A DNA stretch of 64,000 nucleotides from Flammeovirgaceae bacterium UBA2366 (GTDB lineage: Bacteria > Bacteroidota > Bacteroidia > Cytophagales > Cyclobacteriaceae): positions 62,001 through 126,000 of the forward strand of contig DDTK01000007.1 of NCBI GenBank assembly GCA_002344065.1, written 5' to 3'. A program made the translations under genes and the position numbers. The notes beneath the pieces were generated by a model. The model had not been told where the DNA came from and did no database searches. It worked only from the letters and a program-made list of their open reading frames with translations. Each line of letters begins with the position of its first letter. Position 1 is the stretch's first letter. This document shows, piece by piece, positions 7,953 through 16,117 of the stretch.

Positions 7953-10496
7953 ATGGCCTCAGCATTTGATCAAATCGTATCCACCCGCTATCACATTTAC
8001 AATAGCCTTTTTCTCAACCTTCCCTTCAGCAACATTTACCGTACGGGTACGCTGCTGCCGTTTGTTCAGCAATATGCCGAAGACGGATTTGAACTGGGAA
8101 AAGATCCGCAGGATATAGTCGAAAAGTTCTTCAGTGATTTTGCGCCCAATGCGTCACGGGAAGAACAGTTTGATCTGCTGTTCAGCTTTATCCAATATGC
8201 CGAACGACAGATCGTGTTGTTCGATTCCATCGAAGATGCTGCCTTTGATAAAGTAAATGATCTTCGGGGTAAAGGCACAGTGCCGGCCTTATTGCTGCGC
8301 GCCTCATCGGAAGACAAAAAAGAAAAGCTTAAAAAAAAGCTTGAAGATTTTAGCGTACGCGTGGTGCTAACCGCTCACCCCACGCAATTCTATCCGGGTA
8401 CGGTGCTGGCTATTATCAATGATCTGGAAGAGGCTATCCGCAAAGATGATCTGGCTGGTATAAATGTGCTGTTGCAGCAACTGGGTAAAACCCCGATTAT
8501 CAATCGTGAGAAACCCTCACCCTATGAAGAGGCCGTAAGCTTGTGCTGGTACCTTGAAAATGTTTTCTATCACGCTGCACCTGAAATCATAATCCGGTTG
8601 CTGAATGGATTAGAGTTAAAGCCATACGAATGGAAAAACTATAATTTGTTCCGCATTGGTTTTTGGCCCGGGGGTGATCGTGACGGTAATCCGTTCGTTA
8701 CTCATGATATTACCCTGAAGGTTGCGGCCCGGCTAAAAGAAACCATTCTGAAATGTTATCACCGCGATCTCCGTGTCTTGAGGCGCAGGTTAACCTTTCG
8801 TGGAGTGGATGTCCTGATCATGGAAGCTGAGCGCAATGTTTACGAGGCCATCTATTTTCCGGGTAAAGGTTATAAACAGGCTGATGAGTTGTTGAGTACC
8901 CTGGAAAAAATTCGTGAGTTATTGACGAATGAACACGAGGGCTTATTTCTTAATGAACTGGATGCCTTTATCATTAAGGTGAACATGTTCGGATTCTTTT
9001 TTGCCAGCATGGACATTCGACAGGATAGTCGAAAGCATATGCAAGCCTGGGATGAAATCCGCACTCATTTAAAGATCAAAAACTTTGATGCGCTAACGGA
9101 AGGTCAAAAAATAAAATCGATACTTACGACCGCTGCTGATCTTAGAAAAATTAGGGTTAAAGATGCTTTTGTCCGTGAGCTGATTGATTCTGTTTATACG
9201 ATAGAACAAATTCAAAAGCAAAGTGGAGAAGCTGGGTGTCATCGGTATGTCATCAGTAACTGTGGCTCTGTGGTAGACATCATCCAGGTTTTTCAATTGG
9301 CACGGTTGGCCGCAGGAAAAAAGCAAGGCCTTGCCCTGGATGTAGTTCCGTTGTTTGAAACCATTGACGACCTGGCAGAAGCAGGCGAGGTGATGAAAAA
9401 ATTATACAGTATTCCCGAGTATAAAAAGCATCTTCAAAGGCGTGGGAATAAACAAACCATTATGCTTGGATTTTCTGATGGTACCAAAGATGGCGGCTAC
9501 CTACGGGCTAACTGGTCTATTTTCAGGGCGAAGGAAAACCTTACCCGTATTTCACGCGAGTATGATATTACCGTAGTGTTTTTTGATGGCCGTGGCGGCC
9601 CGCCCGCGCGGGGCGGTGGCAACACGCATGATTTTTATGCATCACTCGGAAGTTCAATAGAAGATCATGAAGTGCAGCTTACGGTACAAGGACAAACCAT
9701 AAGCTCGGGTTTTGGAAAAATAAATTCATGCCGGTTTAACCTCGAGCAACTTCTTTCGGCTGGTGTTGAGCGTGAAGTATTTGGTGAGGAAGCCAGTGAT
9801 CTGAATCGGGAAGACAAGGCCTTGCTGGATGATCTGGCGGAGGCCGGATACAAAGCGTATCTAGACCTCAAACATCATCCCCGGTTTGTACCCTATCTTG
9901 AAAAGGTTACACCACTTGCTTTTTTTGGCGAAACCAACATTGGCTCACGCCCTGTAAAACGAAATGCATCTGATGGATTAAAGTTTGAAGACTTGCGTGC
10001 CATTCCCTTTGTAGGTGCATGGGCGCAGATGAAACAAAACATTCCAGGCTTTTATGGTGTAGGCTCTGCCCTGGAGGAAATGAAAAAGCGAGGACATTTC
10101 ACGCAACTGAAAAACTTATACAAGCGCTCATTGTTTTTTCGCACCCTGATGGGCAACAGTATGATGTCGCTGACAAAAACCTATTATCCGGCTACCAAAT
10201 ACCTGGCCCGCGATGAAGAATTTGGCGCCTTCTGGAAAAAGATGTTCGATGAGTATACGCTTTCGCGAAAGCAAGTACTGCAGGTTGCCGACCTGGATGA
10301 GTTGATGGAAAATAACCCGGTAAACCGTGCATCGGTAAAACTGCGCGAGCGTATTGTAATGCCGCTTATTGTCATGCAACAATTTGCGCTACAACGGTTG
10401 AGAAGTGGTGAGGATAAAAAATATGTGAAGCAATATCAAAAACTGATACTGCGTTGCATGTTTGGAATTATTAATGCAGCCAGAAATTCAGCCTGA
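7953..10496 (+). CDS. ppc: Phosphoenolpyruvate carboxylase
   Basis: The enzyme adds bicarbonate to PEP to give oxaloacetate, refilling the TCA cycle. The 847-residue protein has catalytic His142 in VVLTAHPTQ, the GGDRDGNP motif, LGFSDGTKDGGYLRANWS, the glycine-rich loop FFDGRGGPPARGGGNTH, SRPVKR and LRAIPFVGAWAQ. These are the PEPC signatures with Bacteroidota-style changes (GTKDGG where SGKDGG is usual, and an insertion of PPA in the loop). The C-terminus reads AARNSA, near the usual RNTG. It is slightly shorter than the 880-residue enterobacterial form. Its start codon lies just after a putative promoter and downstream of a structured spacer. It converges with the DUF6544 gene with no gap. 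Confidence 0.95.
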   Translation: MASAFDQIVSTRYHIYNSLFLNLPFSNIYRTGTLLPFVQQYAEDGFELGKDPQDIVEKFFSDFAPNASREEQFDLLFSFIQYAERQIVLFDSIEDAAFDKVNDLRGKGTVPALLLRASSEDKKEKLKKKLEDFSVRVVLTAHPTQFYPGTVLAIINDLEEAIRKDDLAGINVLLQQLGKTPIINREKPSPYEEAVSLCWYLENVFYHAAPEIIIRLLNGLELKPYEWKNYNLFRIGFWPGGDRDGNPFVTHDITLKVAARLKETILKCYHRDLRVLRRRLTFRGVDVLIMEAERNVYEAIYFPGKGYKQADELLSTLEKIRELLTNEHEGLFLNELDAFIIKVNMFGFFFASMDIRQDSRKHMQAWDEIRTHLKIKNFDALTEGQKIKSILTTAADLRKIRVKDAFVRELIDSVYTIEQIQKQSGEAGCHRYVISNCGSVVDIIQVFQLARLAAGKKQGLALDVVPLFETIDDLAEAGEVMKKLYSIPEYKKHLQRRGNKQTIMLGFSDGTKDGGYLRANWSIFRAKENLTRISREYDITVVFFDGRGGPPARGGGNTHDFYASLGSSIEDHEVQLTVQGQTISSGFGKINSCRFNLEQLLSAGVEREVFGEEASDLNREDKALLDDLAEAGYKAYLDLKHHPRFVPYLEKVTPLAFFGETNIGSRPVKRNASDGLKFEDLRAIPFVGAWAQMKQNIPGFYGVGSALEEMKKRGHFTQLKNLYKRSLFFRTLMGNSMMSLTKTYYPATKYLARDEEFGAFWKKMFDEYTLSRKQVLQVADLDELMENNPVNRASVKLRERIVMPLIVMQQFALQRLRSGEDKKYVKQYQKLILRCMFGIINAARNSA

Positions 10497-11609
10497 TTAA
10501 AAATTCTGCTTCTCAAATCGGGTTGGGTTATTGGTTTCAAGCGCAGTGATTTCCAATTCCAGCCAGTTGAAATCTCCTTCATCTAACTTCCAGATTACCC
10601 GATTTTTATAAGGCACCCGAACGTCATCAAAAAGTTTATAATCCATAACCTCTACTCTCCAGGTTTCAAGTTTGGCCTCAGCTCCCCCGCCATAATATCG
10701 CTGGGCTTCAAAGGCTGCAATGTCACCATGCTCTGTAAAAAAGAATATTCCCTGAGCGGTAGTGTTTTTGTATTGCATGGTAGCTTTTGCTGTTCGTGAA
10801 TCAATTTCTTCCCATGTGATATAGGGACTTAACACAGTAGATGGAAACCAAATCAGTTCGCCCAAATACCGTAGCATGGTTCCGGAATTTATTTTCTCAT
10901 TATTGGCTTCATTCACCACAGGAATAAGCGACAGAAATTTGATCAACATCTCACCTTCACCAGTGGTAAATTTATCCCGACCGACCATGTTTATCATAGG
11001 TATCATTTCCACGTGTGTAGTCCAAACAAAAGCTGGAATATTAAAATCGTAGTATTGGGTTGCTTTGAAGTTCATCCACTTACTATCGGGTGCGGTGCGC
11101 ATGCGGCCGGTTTGTTTGATACGCGCACTGTGCACAGGTTCTTTATCCGCCACTACAGACTTTCTAAGCCATTGCTGAACAGGTTCGGGTAAGTTTTCCG
11201 ATTCACGTTGTGTCGCAACGAAAGGTTGACTGGCCACATTGTTTAGCAGTGCATCAATTTCTTTATCGACCATTTTTTGAAATTGAAAATTTGCGTAAGC
11301 CGGAACAGCCACCACAAGGATAATCACATTGGCGAGGGTTCCCCACGGGGCATCTTTCCAAACCATTATTATGATTAGTTGAGATAACAATGATGCTACA
11401 ATTGCAGCAACAGGCCAGAACGATTTGTCCATAAAAAAGCCGGCACAGGTGATCAGGAACAAAAGGGTAACCATTAACCAGACTGCTCCGGCTGGTTTGG
11501 AAATCGGAGAAACAATGTTTTCAATGGTAGCGAGCTGAAAAGCCTTGGCAAAGCCCATCAGGTGAATCAGTCCGTGGATGAGTAGAATAAAAAGGAAGAT
11601 GTATTTCAT
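10497..11609 (-). CDS. DUF6544-type membrane protein
   Basis: A 370-residue inner-membrane protein of unknown function. The start is set at the ATG at 11609, which gives MKYIFLFILLIHGLIHL as the first membrane helix; an upstream in-frame ATG at 11642 would add 11 polar residues. Four hydrophobic helices occupy about residues 1-120, followed by a soluble domain with MRTAPDSKWMNFKATQYY, WTTHVEMIPMINMVGRDKF and GEMLIKFLSLIPVV, typical of the DUF6544 (former DUF6920) family as I recall it. It is convergent with ppc, and the stop codons are adjacent. Confidence 0.8.
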   Translation of the reverse strand: MKYIFLFILLIHGLIHLMGFAKAFQLATIENIVSPISKPAGAVWLMVTLLFLITCAGFFMDKSFWPVAAIVASLLSQLIIIMVWKDAPWGTLANVIILVVAVPAYANFQFQKMVDKEIDALLNNVASQPFVATQRESENLPEPVQQWLRKSVVADKEPVHSARIKQTGRMRTAPDSKWMNFKATQYYDFNIPAFVWTTHVEMIPMINMVGRDKFTTGEGEMLIKFLSLIPVVNEANNEKINSGTMLRYLGELIWFPSTVLSPYITWEEIDSRTAKATMQYKNTTAQGIFFFTEHGDIAAFEAQRYYGGGAEAKLETWRVEVMDYKLFDDVRVPYKNRVIWKLDEGDFNWLELEITALETNNPTRFEKQNF

Positions 11610-11804
11610 AGTAATCTCATTGAGATAACAGTACATCGCCAAGTTATTTTTGGGGAGGTTGTAAAAGAATGATAGAAGAACGTTGCGTTAATGATATTTA
11701 TCAGGGTAGAGTAGGTGGACAGCATTACAGGTGAGCCGGCTTCTCAGAAAGTTTCAATCACACATTTTAGCGAATTGTGTACCTTCATGTAAAATTTAGC
11801 GCCC

Positions 11805-13466
11805 ATGAAGACCATTTTACCTATCCTGTCCGGCTTTCTGCTGATTGCTTTGCTGGTTTTTGATTCATGCTCGTCCGGTAAAAAGTCCTTTGTCCGGGGC
11901 AATTATTACGATGCTGTAATGACATCTGTTAATCGTTTACGAAGAGATCAGAATCATAAAAAATCGATTGAAACCCTGCGTGAGGCGTATCCGCTGGCGG
12001 TAGCGTACTACGATGATCAGGCAAAAGCTGCGCTGGCATCAAATGCCCAGTTCAAATGGTCGAATGTGGTAAATGCCTATACCACGATTAACGTGATGTA
12101 CGATGAGATCAGGCGTTCGCCAGGTGCTTTGCGCGTTATTCCCAATCCAATAAGTTATTATGATAAACTGGCAGACGCCAAACAACAGGCAGCTGCCGAA
12201 CGCTATAATGCTGGCGTAGCAGCACTGGCGGTAAATAATCGCGATAAAGCAAAAGAAGCTTACCGGCACTTTCAGCAGGTAGAAGTTTTTGTGCCCGGGT
12301 ATAAAGATGTTCAGGATATGCTGAAAGCTTCGCTGTGGGCGGCAACGGTAAAAGTGTTGGTAGAGCCCATTCCCGTTCAGGCACGCAACATTAGCGTGAG
12401 TGCCGAATTTTTTAATGATAAGGTCTCTGAATTTTTGCACAGCACTCCCATTAATGAATTTGTTAAATTTTATACGCTTAAAGAAGCTCAAACTATTAAC
12501 CTCACACCCGATCATGTGGTAAAAATTGCATTTGATGATTTTGCTGTGGGTGAAGTATTTCTTTATGAAAAGGAATATGCCCTGGTAAGAGACAGTATTG
12601 TGCTGGCTACTTACGTGACTCAATCACCCGGAGGAGTGGAGAAGCCTGTTGATGGAACGGATAAGCCTAAGGAGTCTGAAAAGCCTGTGGAAAAACCTAA
12701 GGATGAAAAACCGAAAGATCCGGTAGATGATAAGAAGGAAGAACCGAAAGATCAGCCTAAGGAAGATCAACCCAAAGATGATAAGAAAGAAGACCCGAAA
12801 GATGAAAAGCCGAAAGACCCGGATCCACTTCCGGGGGATGATGACTTTGAGGAAAAAATTGATGAGAAAGATCGTGTAACCGTTTGCCATATTCCGCCCG
12901 GTAACCCGGCAGCCAAGCATACCTTGACTATTTCAAGAAATGCGCTGAACGCACATTTGGCGCATGGCGATGTGCTGGGTACCTGTGAAGACCAAAAGGG
13001 TAAAGGCCCAGACAAGAAGAATGACAACAAAGGCAAAGGAAGTGGAAACGGAGGGGCTAAAAGTGTGAACGCTTGGCATCAGGAAAAACTGTTCTATACT
13101 TTGGCTGATAAATTGAATCGCTCCATTTCGATTTCAGGTGATACTGTTAAAATTTACGGTTCAGTTAAAGCCACCTATTACTACTCGCGTAAAACCACTA
13201 CTTCAAAAGGAACGGTTAATTTTCAAATCCTTGAATTACCGGGTAGCCGGATTCTCTCTGTTGAAAAAATGCCGGGAGAATTTGTGTGGGTATCGGAATG
13301 GGCAACCTTTAATGGTGATGAGCGCGCCTTAACACCGCGTCAGTTAGAGATCAGTAAACAAAAGGAACAATTACCACCCCAACCACAAGAACTGTTCATT
13401 GCCTTCACCCGCCCGATTTATGATCAGTTGGTCACAAAGCTGAAGGAGTTTTATAAGAATTATTAA
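11805..13466 (+). CDS. Lipoprotein with inserted charged linker and CHIPPGNP Cys/His module
   Basis: A 553-residue protein with a lipoprotein signal ending at Cys22 (VFDSC). Residues 30-270 are a helical region with TPR-like character. Residues about 279-358 are a low-complexity Lys/Pro/Asp/Glu linker. Residues 358-394 form a compact module, VTVCHIPPGNP ... HT ... HLAHGD ... GTC, whose C361, H362, H372, H384, H387 and C394 could bind a metal. A Lys/Gly linker and a C-terminal domain (FVWVSEWATFNGDERALT) follow. The two conserved-looking domains appear to be parts of one fold separated by the insert. A MITE-like element supplies the present stop codon. Function is unknown; the place of action is the cell envelope. 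Confidence 0.85.
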   Translation: MKTILPILSGFLLIALLVFDSCSSGKKSFVRGNYYDAVMTSVNRLRRDQNHKKSIETLREAYPLAVAYYDDQAKAALASNAQFKWSNVVNAYTTINVMYDEIRRSPGALRVIPNPISYYDKLADAKQQAAAERYNAGVAALAVNNRDKAKEAYRHFQQVEVFVPGYKDVQDMLKASLWAATVKVLVEPIPVQARNISVSAEFFNDKVSEFLHSTPINEFVKFYTLKEAQTINLTPDHVVKIAFDDFAVGEVFLYEKEYALVRDSIVLATYVTQSPGGVEKPVDGTDKPKESEKPVEKPKDEKPKDPVDDKKEEPKDQPKEDQPKDDKKEDPKDEKPKDPDPLPGDDDFEEKIDEKDRVTVCHIPPGNPAAKHTLTISRNALNAHLAHGDVLGTCEDQKGKGPDKKNDNKGKGSGNGGAKSVNAWHQEKLFYTLADKLNRSISISGDTVKIYGSVKATYYYSRKTTTSKGTVNFQILELPGSRILSVEKMPGEFVWVSEWATFNGDERALTPRQLEISKQKEQLPPQPQELFIAFTRPIYDQLVTKLKEFYKNY

Positions 13467-13661
13467 ACCCAAAATTGTCATTAGAAAAATTCATGAGTAG
13501 CCATTAGTTGACGAATACTGACGGTGTCGTCAGTATTGTCAGGGTTTAACCCCGACATTGAAAATGAAGAAACGCTTACTTTACAATACTTCCTGCAACT
13601 TCTTCATTTTCAATTGTCGGCACGTAGTGCAAAAAAGTCTAATGACTTTTTTGGGTTAAAT
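13462..13661. mobile_element. MITE-like element with 24-bp inverted ends and 5-bp flanking duplication
   Basis: The ends (13462-13485 and 13638-13661) are inverted repeats starting ATTAAACCC, with 21 of 24 positions matching. They are flanked by GAATT at 13457-13461 and 13662-13666, which looks like a 5-bp target-site duplication. Inside are a perfect 10-bp inverted repeat with a 4-nt loop (13514-13537) and a 20/21-bp inverted repeat (13552-13571 with 13600-13620). There is no open frame. It provides the TAA that ends the upstream lipoprotein gene. No relative is present elsewhere in the window. Confidence 0.6.
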
Positions 13662-13697
13662 GAATTATCCCGGTTATTTTTAATGCCGGGATAATTC
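13662..13697. terminator. Hairpin between convergent genes
   Basis: GAATTATCCCGG (13662-13673) and CCGGGATAATTC (13686-13697) are a perfect 12-bp inverted repeat with a 12-nt A/T loop, followed on the plus strand by TTTT. It lies between the plus-strand lipoprotein gene and the minus-strand small gene at 13707, so it can serve as a bidirectional terminator. Confidence 0.6.
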
Positions 13698-13706
13698 TTT
13701 TACCAG

Positions 13707-13898
13707 CTACGATTTCTTTATTTTTTTCATTTCCTGTTGCTCTTCATTTTCTTTTTCATCAACCCGCTCTATTCGGATTTCTTTATTCTGGTACCGTTCG
13801 CGGTTGGACAGAAAAAATCCAAAGCCTAACCCGGACGAGGCTAGAAGTATTAGTATAACCAGGCCTGCTATTCGCAGCACCTGCTGAAATTTATTCAT
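13707..13898 (-). CDS. Small single-helix membrane protein
   Basis: A 63-residue protein with one hydrophobic helix (IAGLVILILLASSGLGFGFFL, about residues 11-31) and a highly charged tail rich in Glu, Lys and Arg. It resembles many small Bacteroidota membrane proteins that lack named families. No strong ribosome-binding site is seen, which is normal in this phylum. The 3' end abuts a perfect hairpin. Function is unknown, and the short length leaves some doubt that it is expressed. Confidence 0.55.
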   Translation of the reverse strand: MNKFQQVLRIAGLVILILLASSGLGFGFFLSNRERYQNKEIRIERVDEKENEEQQEMKKIKKS

Positions 13899-13991
13899 AA
13901 CAAATGAGATTGCTTGCCTGTAGGCATTAAGGCCCTGACAAAGATTTAAGTATTACTTTTTCGGATTGCCAACGAATTGGCGATGGAGGAA

Positions 13992-14378
13992 TTATCCCCG
14001 AAGAGAAGGTGTAAAGCTTTCGGTCATGCTTCGTGGGGTGTAGGGCATGAACGCTTGAAACTGTATAGCATTAAGATTTTTTGCGTATTTCTTAAACTGA
14101 ACAGATGCCTTTTGGCTGTATGTTGCTACAAGTAAAGCGGGAGTACAATTGACCGAAGAATAATCTTTAATAGAAGATAAATCAGATTGATCATGGTAAC
14201 AAGCCAGACGTTTGCTGGTGCTGGCATGTTGGTAAAGCTCAGTCTTTGTATATTGAGCGGTGTGATTTACGGATGTGGTGGGAGATGAGATGAGCGAAAG
14301 CAGACCCAATACTAACGCAAGCACCATGAACCAAGGGGTTGGTTTGCGCACTAGATTGCTGTTTTGAGCCTGATCCAT
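13992..14378 (-). CDS. Hypothetical protein with N-terminal membrane anchor
   Basis: A 128-residue protein with a hydrophobic segment (WFMVLALVLGLLSLIS, about residues 16-31) after a short polar N-terminus, then a Ser/Thr/Tyr-rich soluble part with two Cys. The segment may be a signal anchor. I recognise no family. It is read in the same direction as the small gene at 13707. The surrounding 13.7-17 kb patch holds other poorly conserved genes and a pseudogene, so this may be an accessory gene. Confidence 0.5.
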   Translation of the reverse strand: MDQAQNSNLVRKPTPWFMVLALVLGLLSLISSPTTSVNHTAQYTKTELYQHASTSKRLACYHDQSDLSSIKDYSSVNCTPALLVATYSQKASVQFKKYAKNLNAIQFQAFMPYTPRSMTESFTPSLRG

Positions 14379-14425
14379 GATTGAAGGTAAGTCTTTTTTT
14401 GTTATACCCTATTTTGAGTAGTCGC

Positions 14426-14643
14426 TTAATCTTTTACTTTTTCAAACACCAGATTTCTTACACGTCCGCTGGAAATTTTTAAAGCGGTTATCTTTTGTGT
14501 GTTACGTTCAAATTGTGCCAACCCCATGAAAAACCGATTTCCGGAAAACAAGTCGGCCATAATGGGTGTAAACTCAATATCGCTAAGCCGGGGATGTACG
14601 GCCGTTAACTTTCCGTTTTTAACAACAAGTTCATAGAACGTAC
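14426..14643 (-). pseudogene. C-terminal remnant of a probable serine hydrolase
   Basis: A frame without a start codon encodes about 72 residues ending in a TAA at 14426-14428. It reads FYELVVKNGKLTAVHPRL, then FTPIMADLFSG, FFMGLAQFER and SGRVRNLVFEKVKD. This pattern resembles the C-terminal beta-domain found after beta-lactamase-family serine hydrolases. The upstream catalytic part is missing: the fragment begins inside the last codons of the DUF2071 gene, in another frame. A deletion that fused the two loci is the simplest reading. The family assignment comes from pattern memory and needs a search. Confidence 0.55.
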
Positions 14644-15342
14644 TTTTACTTTTATTTCAGAACCCTCTGCCAAAAACACGGAAACCGGTTTTTCGGTTGA
14701 GAGAAATGAAAATTCTGGTCCGTACACTTTCCCGAAGTCAACATCAATCGCATAGTTCCGGGTTGGGTAAGTTTCCCACCGCGGATGCTCCACCTGGTAT
14801 TCGGAGGTTTTGTGTGTGTTGATTTTTGTATAACCCCAGTAATGCTCGGTGATAAATTCAGCTTCACTTTCGGCCTCCAACGGAACAGCGTTTGGGTCCG
14901 CTTCAACGGAAAAGGTATGCCACGCTGATTTCTTCCAGCGGTAATTAATCAATAACCGGTCGGCTTCGGTTTTCCAGGTGTGTTGCATGGGCAGGGTTTC
15001 GTAGTGTTCACCATATAGCGTGTTGGCTACAAAGGTTAGGGCAGCGCGTGGCACAATCTCTTTGATAAACACCACCCCCCGCTTCCATTCGCCCTGATCA
15101 TGGTACCGAACATAAAAGCGCAGGTTCACCTCTTCAAAGTTAACATGAAACGGCACCTGAATGCCCAGCACACGCGTATTCAAAAACATGAACCCCACCA
15201 GGCTTACGTAGCAGGTGTTGTTCCAGAAATCCAGTTCTGTTTTGGCGGGTACAAACGGCAAGAGCAACTCCGGTTTAACCGCATAGTTGGCCATGGCCAG
15301 TTTGCGCCATTCGGCTTGGAGGAAGGTTTTGGTTTCAGGCAT
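14605..15342 (-). CDS. DUF2071 (YqjF-like) protein
   Basis: A 245-residue soluble protein of the DUF2071/acetoacetate-decarboxylase-like fold. Visible features are FLQAEWRKLAMANYAV at the N-terminus, PFVPAKTELDFWNNTCYVSLVGFMF, VNLRFYVRY, KRGVVFIKEIVPRAAL and EHYWGY, all in the usual order. The biochemical role of the family is unclear. The last dozen residues (about KVRSMNLLLKTES) are encoded by sequence belonging to the adjacent serine-hydrolase remnant, so the native C-terminus was probably replaced in a deletion; the core domain is intact. Confidence 0.82.
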   Translation of the reverse strand: MPETKTFLQAEWRKLAMANYAVKPELLLPFVPAKTELDFWNNTCYVSLVGFMFLNTRVLGIQVPFHVNFEEVNLRFYVRYHDQGEWKRGVVFIKEIVPRAALTFVANTLYGEHYETLPMQHTWKTEADRLLINYRWKKSAWHTFSVEADPNAVPLEAESEAEFITEHYWGYTKINTHKTSEYQVEHPRWETYPTRNYAIDVDFGKVYGPEFSFLSTEKPVSVFLAEGSEIKVKVRSMNLLLKTES

Positions 15343-15424
15343 TGTGGGAAAGGAGGCTAGATGTATAGGGCTGTCAACGTTTGTGTTTATATACGACTTG
15401 AGTCTTCGAAGGGCGTCATTTCAA

Positions 15425-15503
15425 CGGTTACGAAATTGAATTAATAAAACTAAACTTCACGCTACAAGCCACCTGCTGCAGACATAAACTTTTTGTAACG
15501 CGG
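15425..15503. other. Spacer with weak inverted GTTAC/GTAAC ends
   Basis: The 168-bp spacer 3' of the gene at 15511 has CGGTTACGAA at 15425-15434 and TTTGTAACGCG near 15492-15502, an inverted pair with two mismatches about 60 bp apart. The interior shows no strong stem. It may be a decayed recombination or repeat end like those of the 57.8-kb locus, but this is weak. Confidence 0.2.
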
Positions 15504-15510
15504 AAACCAC

Positions 15511-15939
15511 CTATTTTTTAATTGTCGAGTGGAGAGAATTTAGTTTCCAGATGCCATCAATTTTCTTAAAAGTCGCACTTTCTAATCGGTCGAAAGTCCA
15601 ACTTAAGGTATCATTTACAATAAAGTTGCTCCGGTTGTAGTAAATCATATACCCGCTTGAGTTGTCAATAGTTACTTTTACGTTGTCAAATTTCCATTCT
15701 CCAACAATTGACTTAAACTTGTCTTTACTTTTAACAAGACTGTCATTGGTCCAAATTTTTCCATTCTCGAAAAACACGAAGTCTTTTGTTGTTAAAGCGT
15801 TTAATTTGTTCAAGTCAAAGGTTCTTATTCCTTCACAATAGTCAGCCAATACCTTTTCTAAGATTATTGAGTCATTTTTCTTTTGGTTGCATTGTGTGAA
15901 CAGAAAGAGTCCAAAGAATATTATCATTTTTACTTTCAT
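15511..15939 (-). CDS. Exported NTF2-like (DUF4440-like) protein
   Basis: A 142-residue protein with a short signal ending near Cys17 (FLFTQC), so probably a lipoprotein. The mature part resembles the SnoaL/DUF4440 cone fold: VLADYCEGIRTFDLNKLNAL, then a DFVFFENGKIW strand, and a C-terminal FKKIDGIWKLNSLHS strand. Such proteins bind small molecules or act as stress-related enzymes. The gene is visibly more A+T-rich than its neighbours and lies between hairpin-bearing spacers, which suggests acquisition. The assignment is by fold pattern only. Confidence 0.65.
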   Translation of the reverse strand: MKVKMIIFFGLFLFTQCNQKKNDSIILEKVLADYCEGIRTFDLNKLNALTTKDFVFFENGKIWTNDSLVKSKDKFKSIVGEWKFDNVKVTIDNSSGYMIYYNRSNFIVNDTLSWTFDRLESATFKKIDGIWKLNSLHSTIKK

Positions 15940-16009
15940 AGAATATAGGTGTTAAACTTTCCGTAGCTACAAGATTTTTTTTTGCAAATTAATCACGATT
16001 GTCTTCCGC

Positions 16010-16073
16010 CTTTGTTGGAGTTCTTCTCCAACAAAGCTTTGGTTAACTCAATGTTGTTGGTGAAGAACACCAA
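16010..16073. repeat. Pair of Y-shaped hairpins, GTTGGWG-type
   Basis: CTTTGTTGGAG (16010-16020) and CTCCAACAAAG (16026-16036) make a perfect 11-bp stem with loop TTCTT. TTGGTG (16057-16062) and CACCAA (16068-16073) make a 6-bp stem with loop AAGAA. The two hairpins share a core and complementary loops. A related hairpin lies in the next spacer at 16971-16996, so the FKBP gene is bracketed by related hairpin sequence. Confidence 0.55.
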
Positions 16074-16117
16074 GGGCGAGGATGGCATAAACACGTTGTT
16101 ATCAGTCGCAGGGCTAC

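Noticed and set aside
7873..8118. Open frame of 81 codons upstream of ppc
   Set aside because: It overlaps the well-supported ppc start in another frame and the candidate structured RNA; the protein has no recognisable features.
12039..12920. Minus-strand open frames of 194 and 98 codons under the lipoprotein gene
   Set aside because: They mirror the Lys/Pro/Glu-rich linker and helical region of the real gene and read as runs of Phe, Ile, Leu and Arg without a start signal.
15425..15503. Possible additional attC-like site
   Set aside because: Outer ends match only loosely and the interior has no stem, so it was kept as a low-confidence spacer note and not as a finding.
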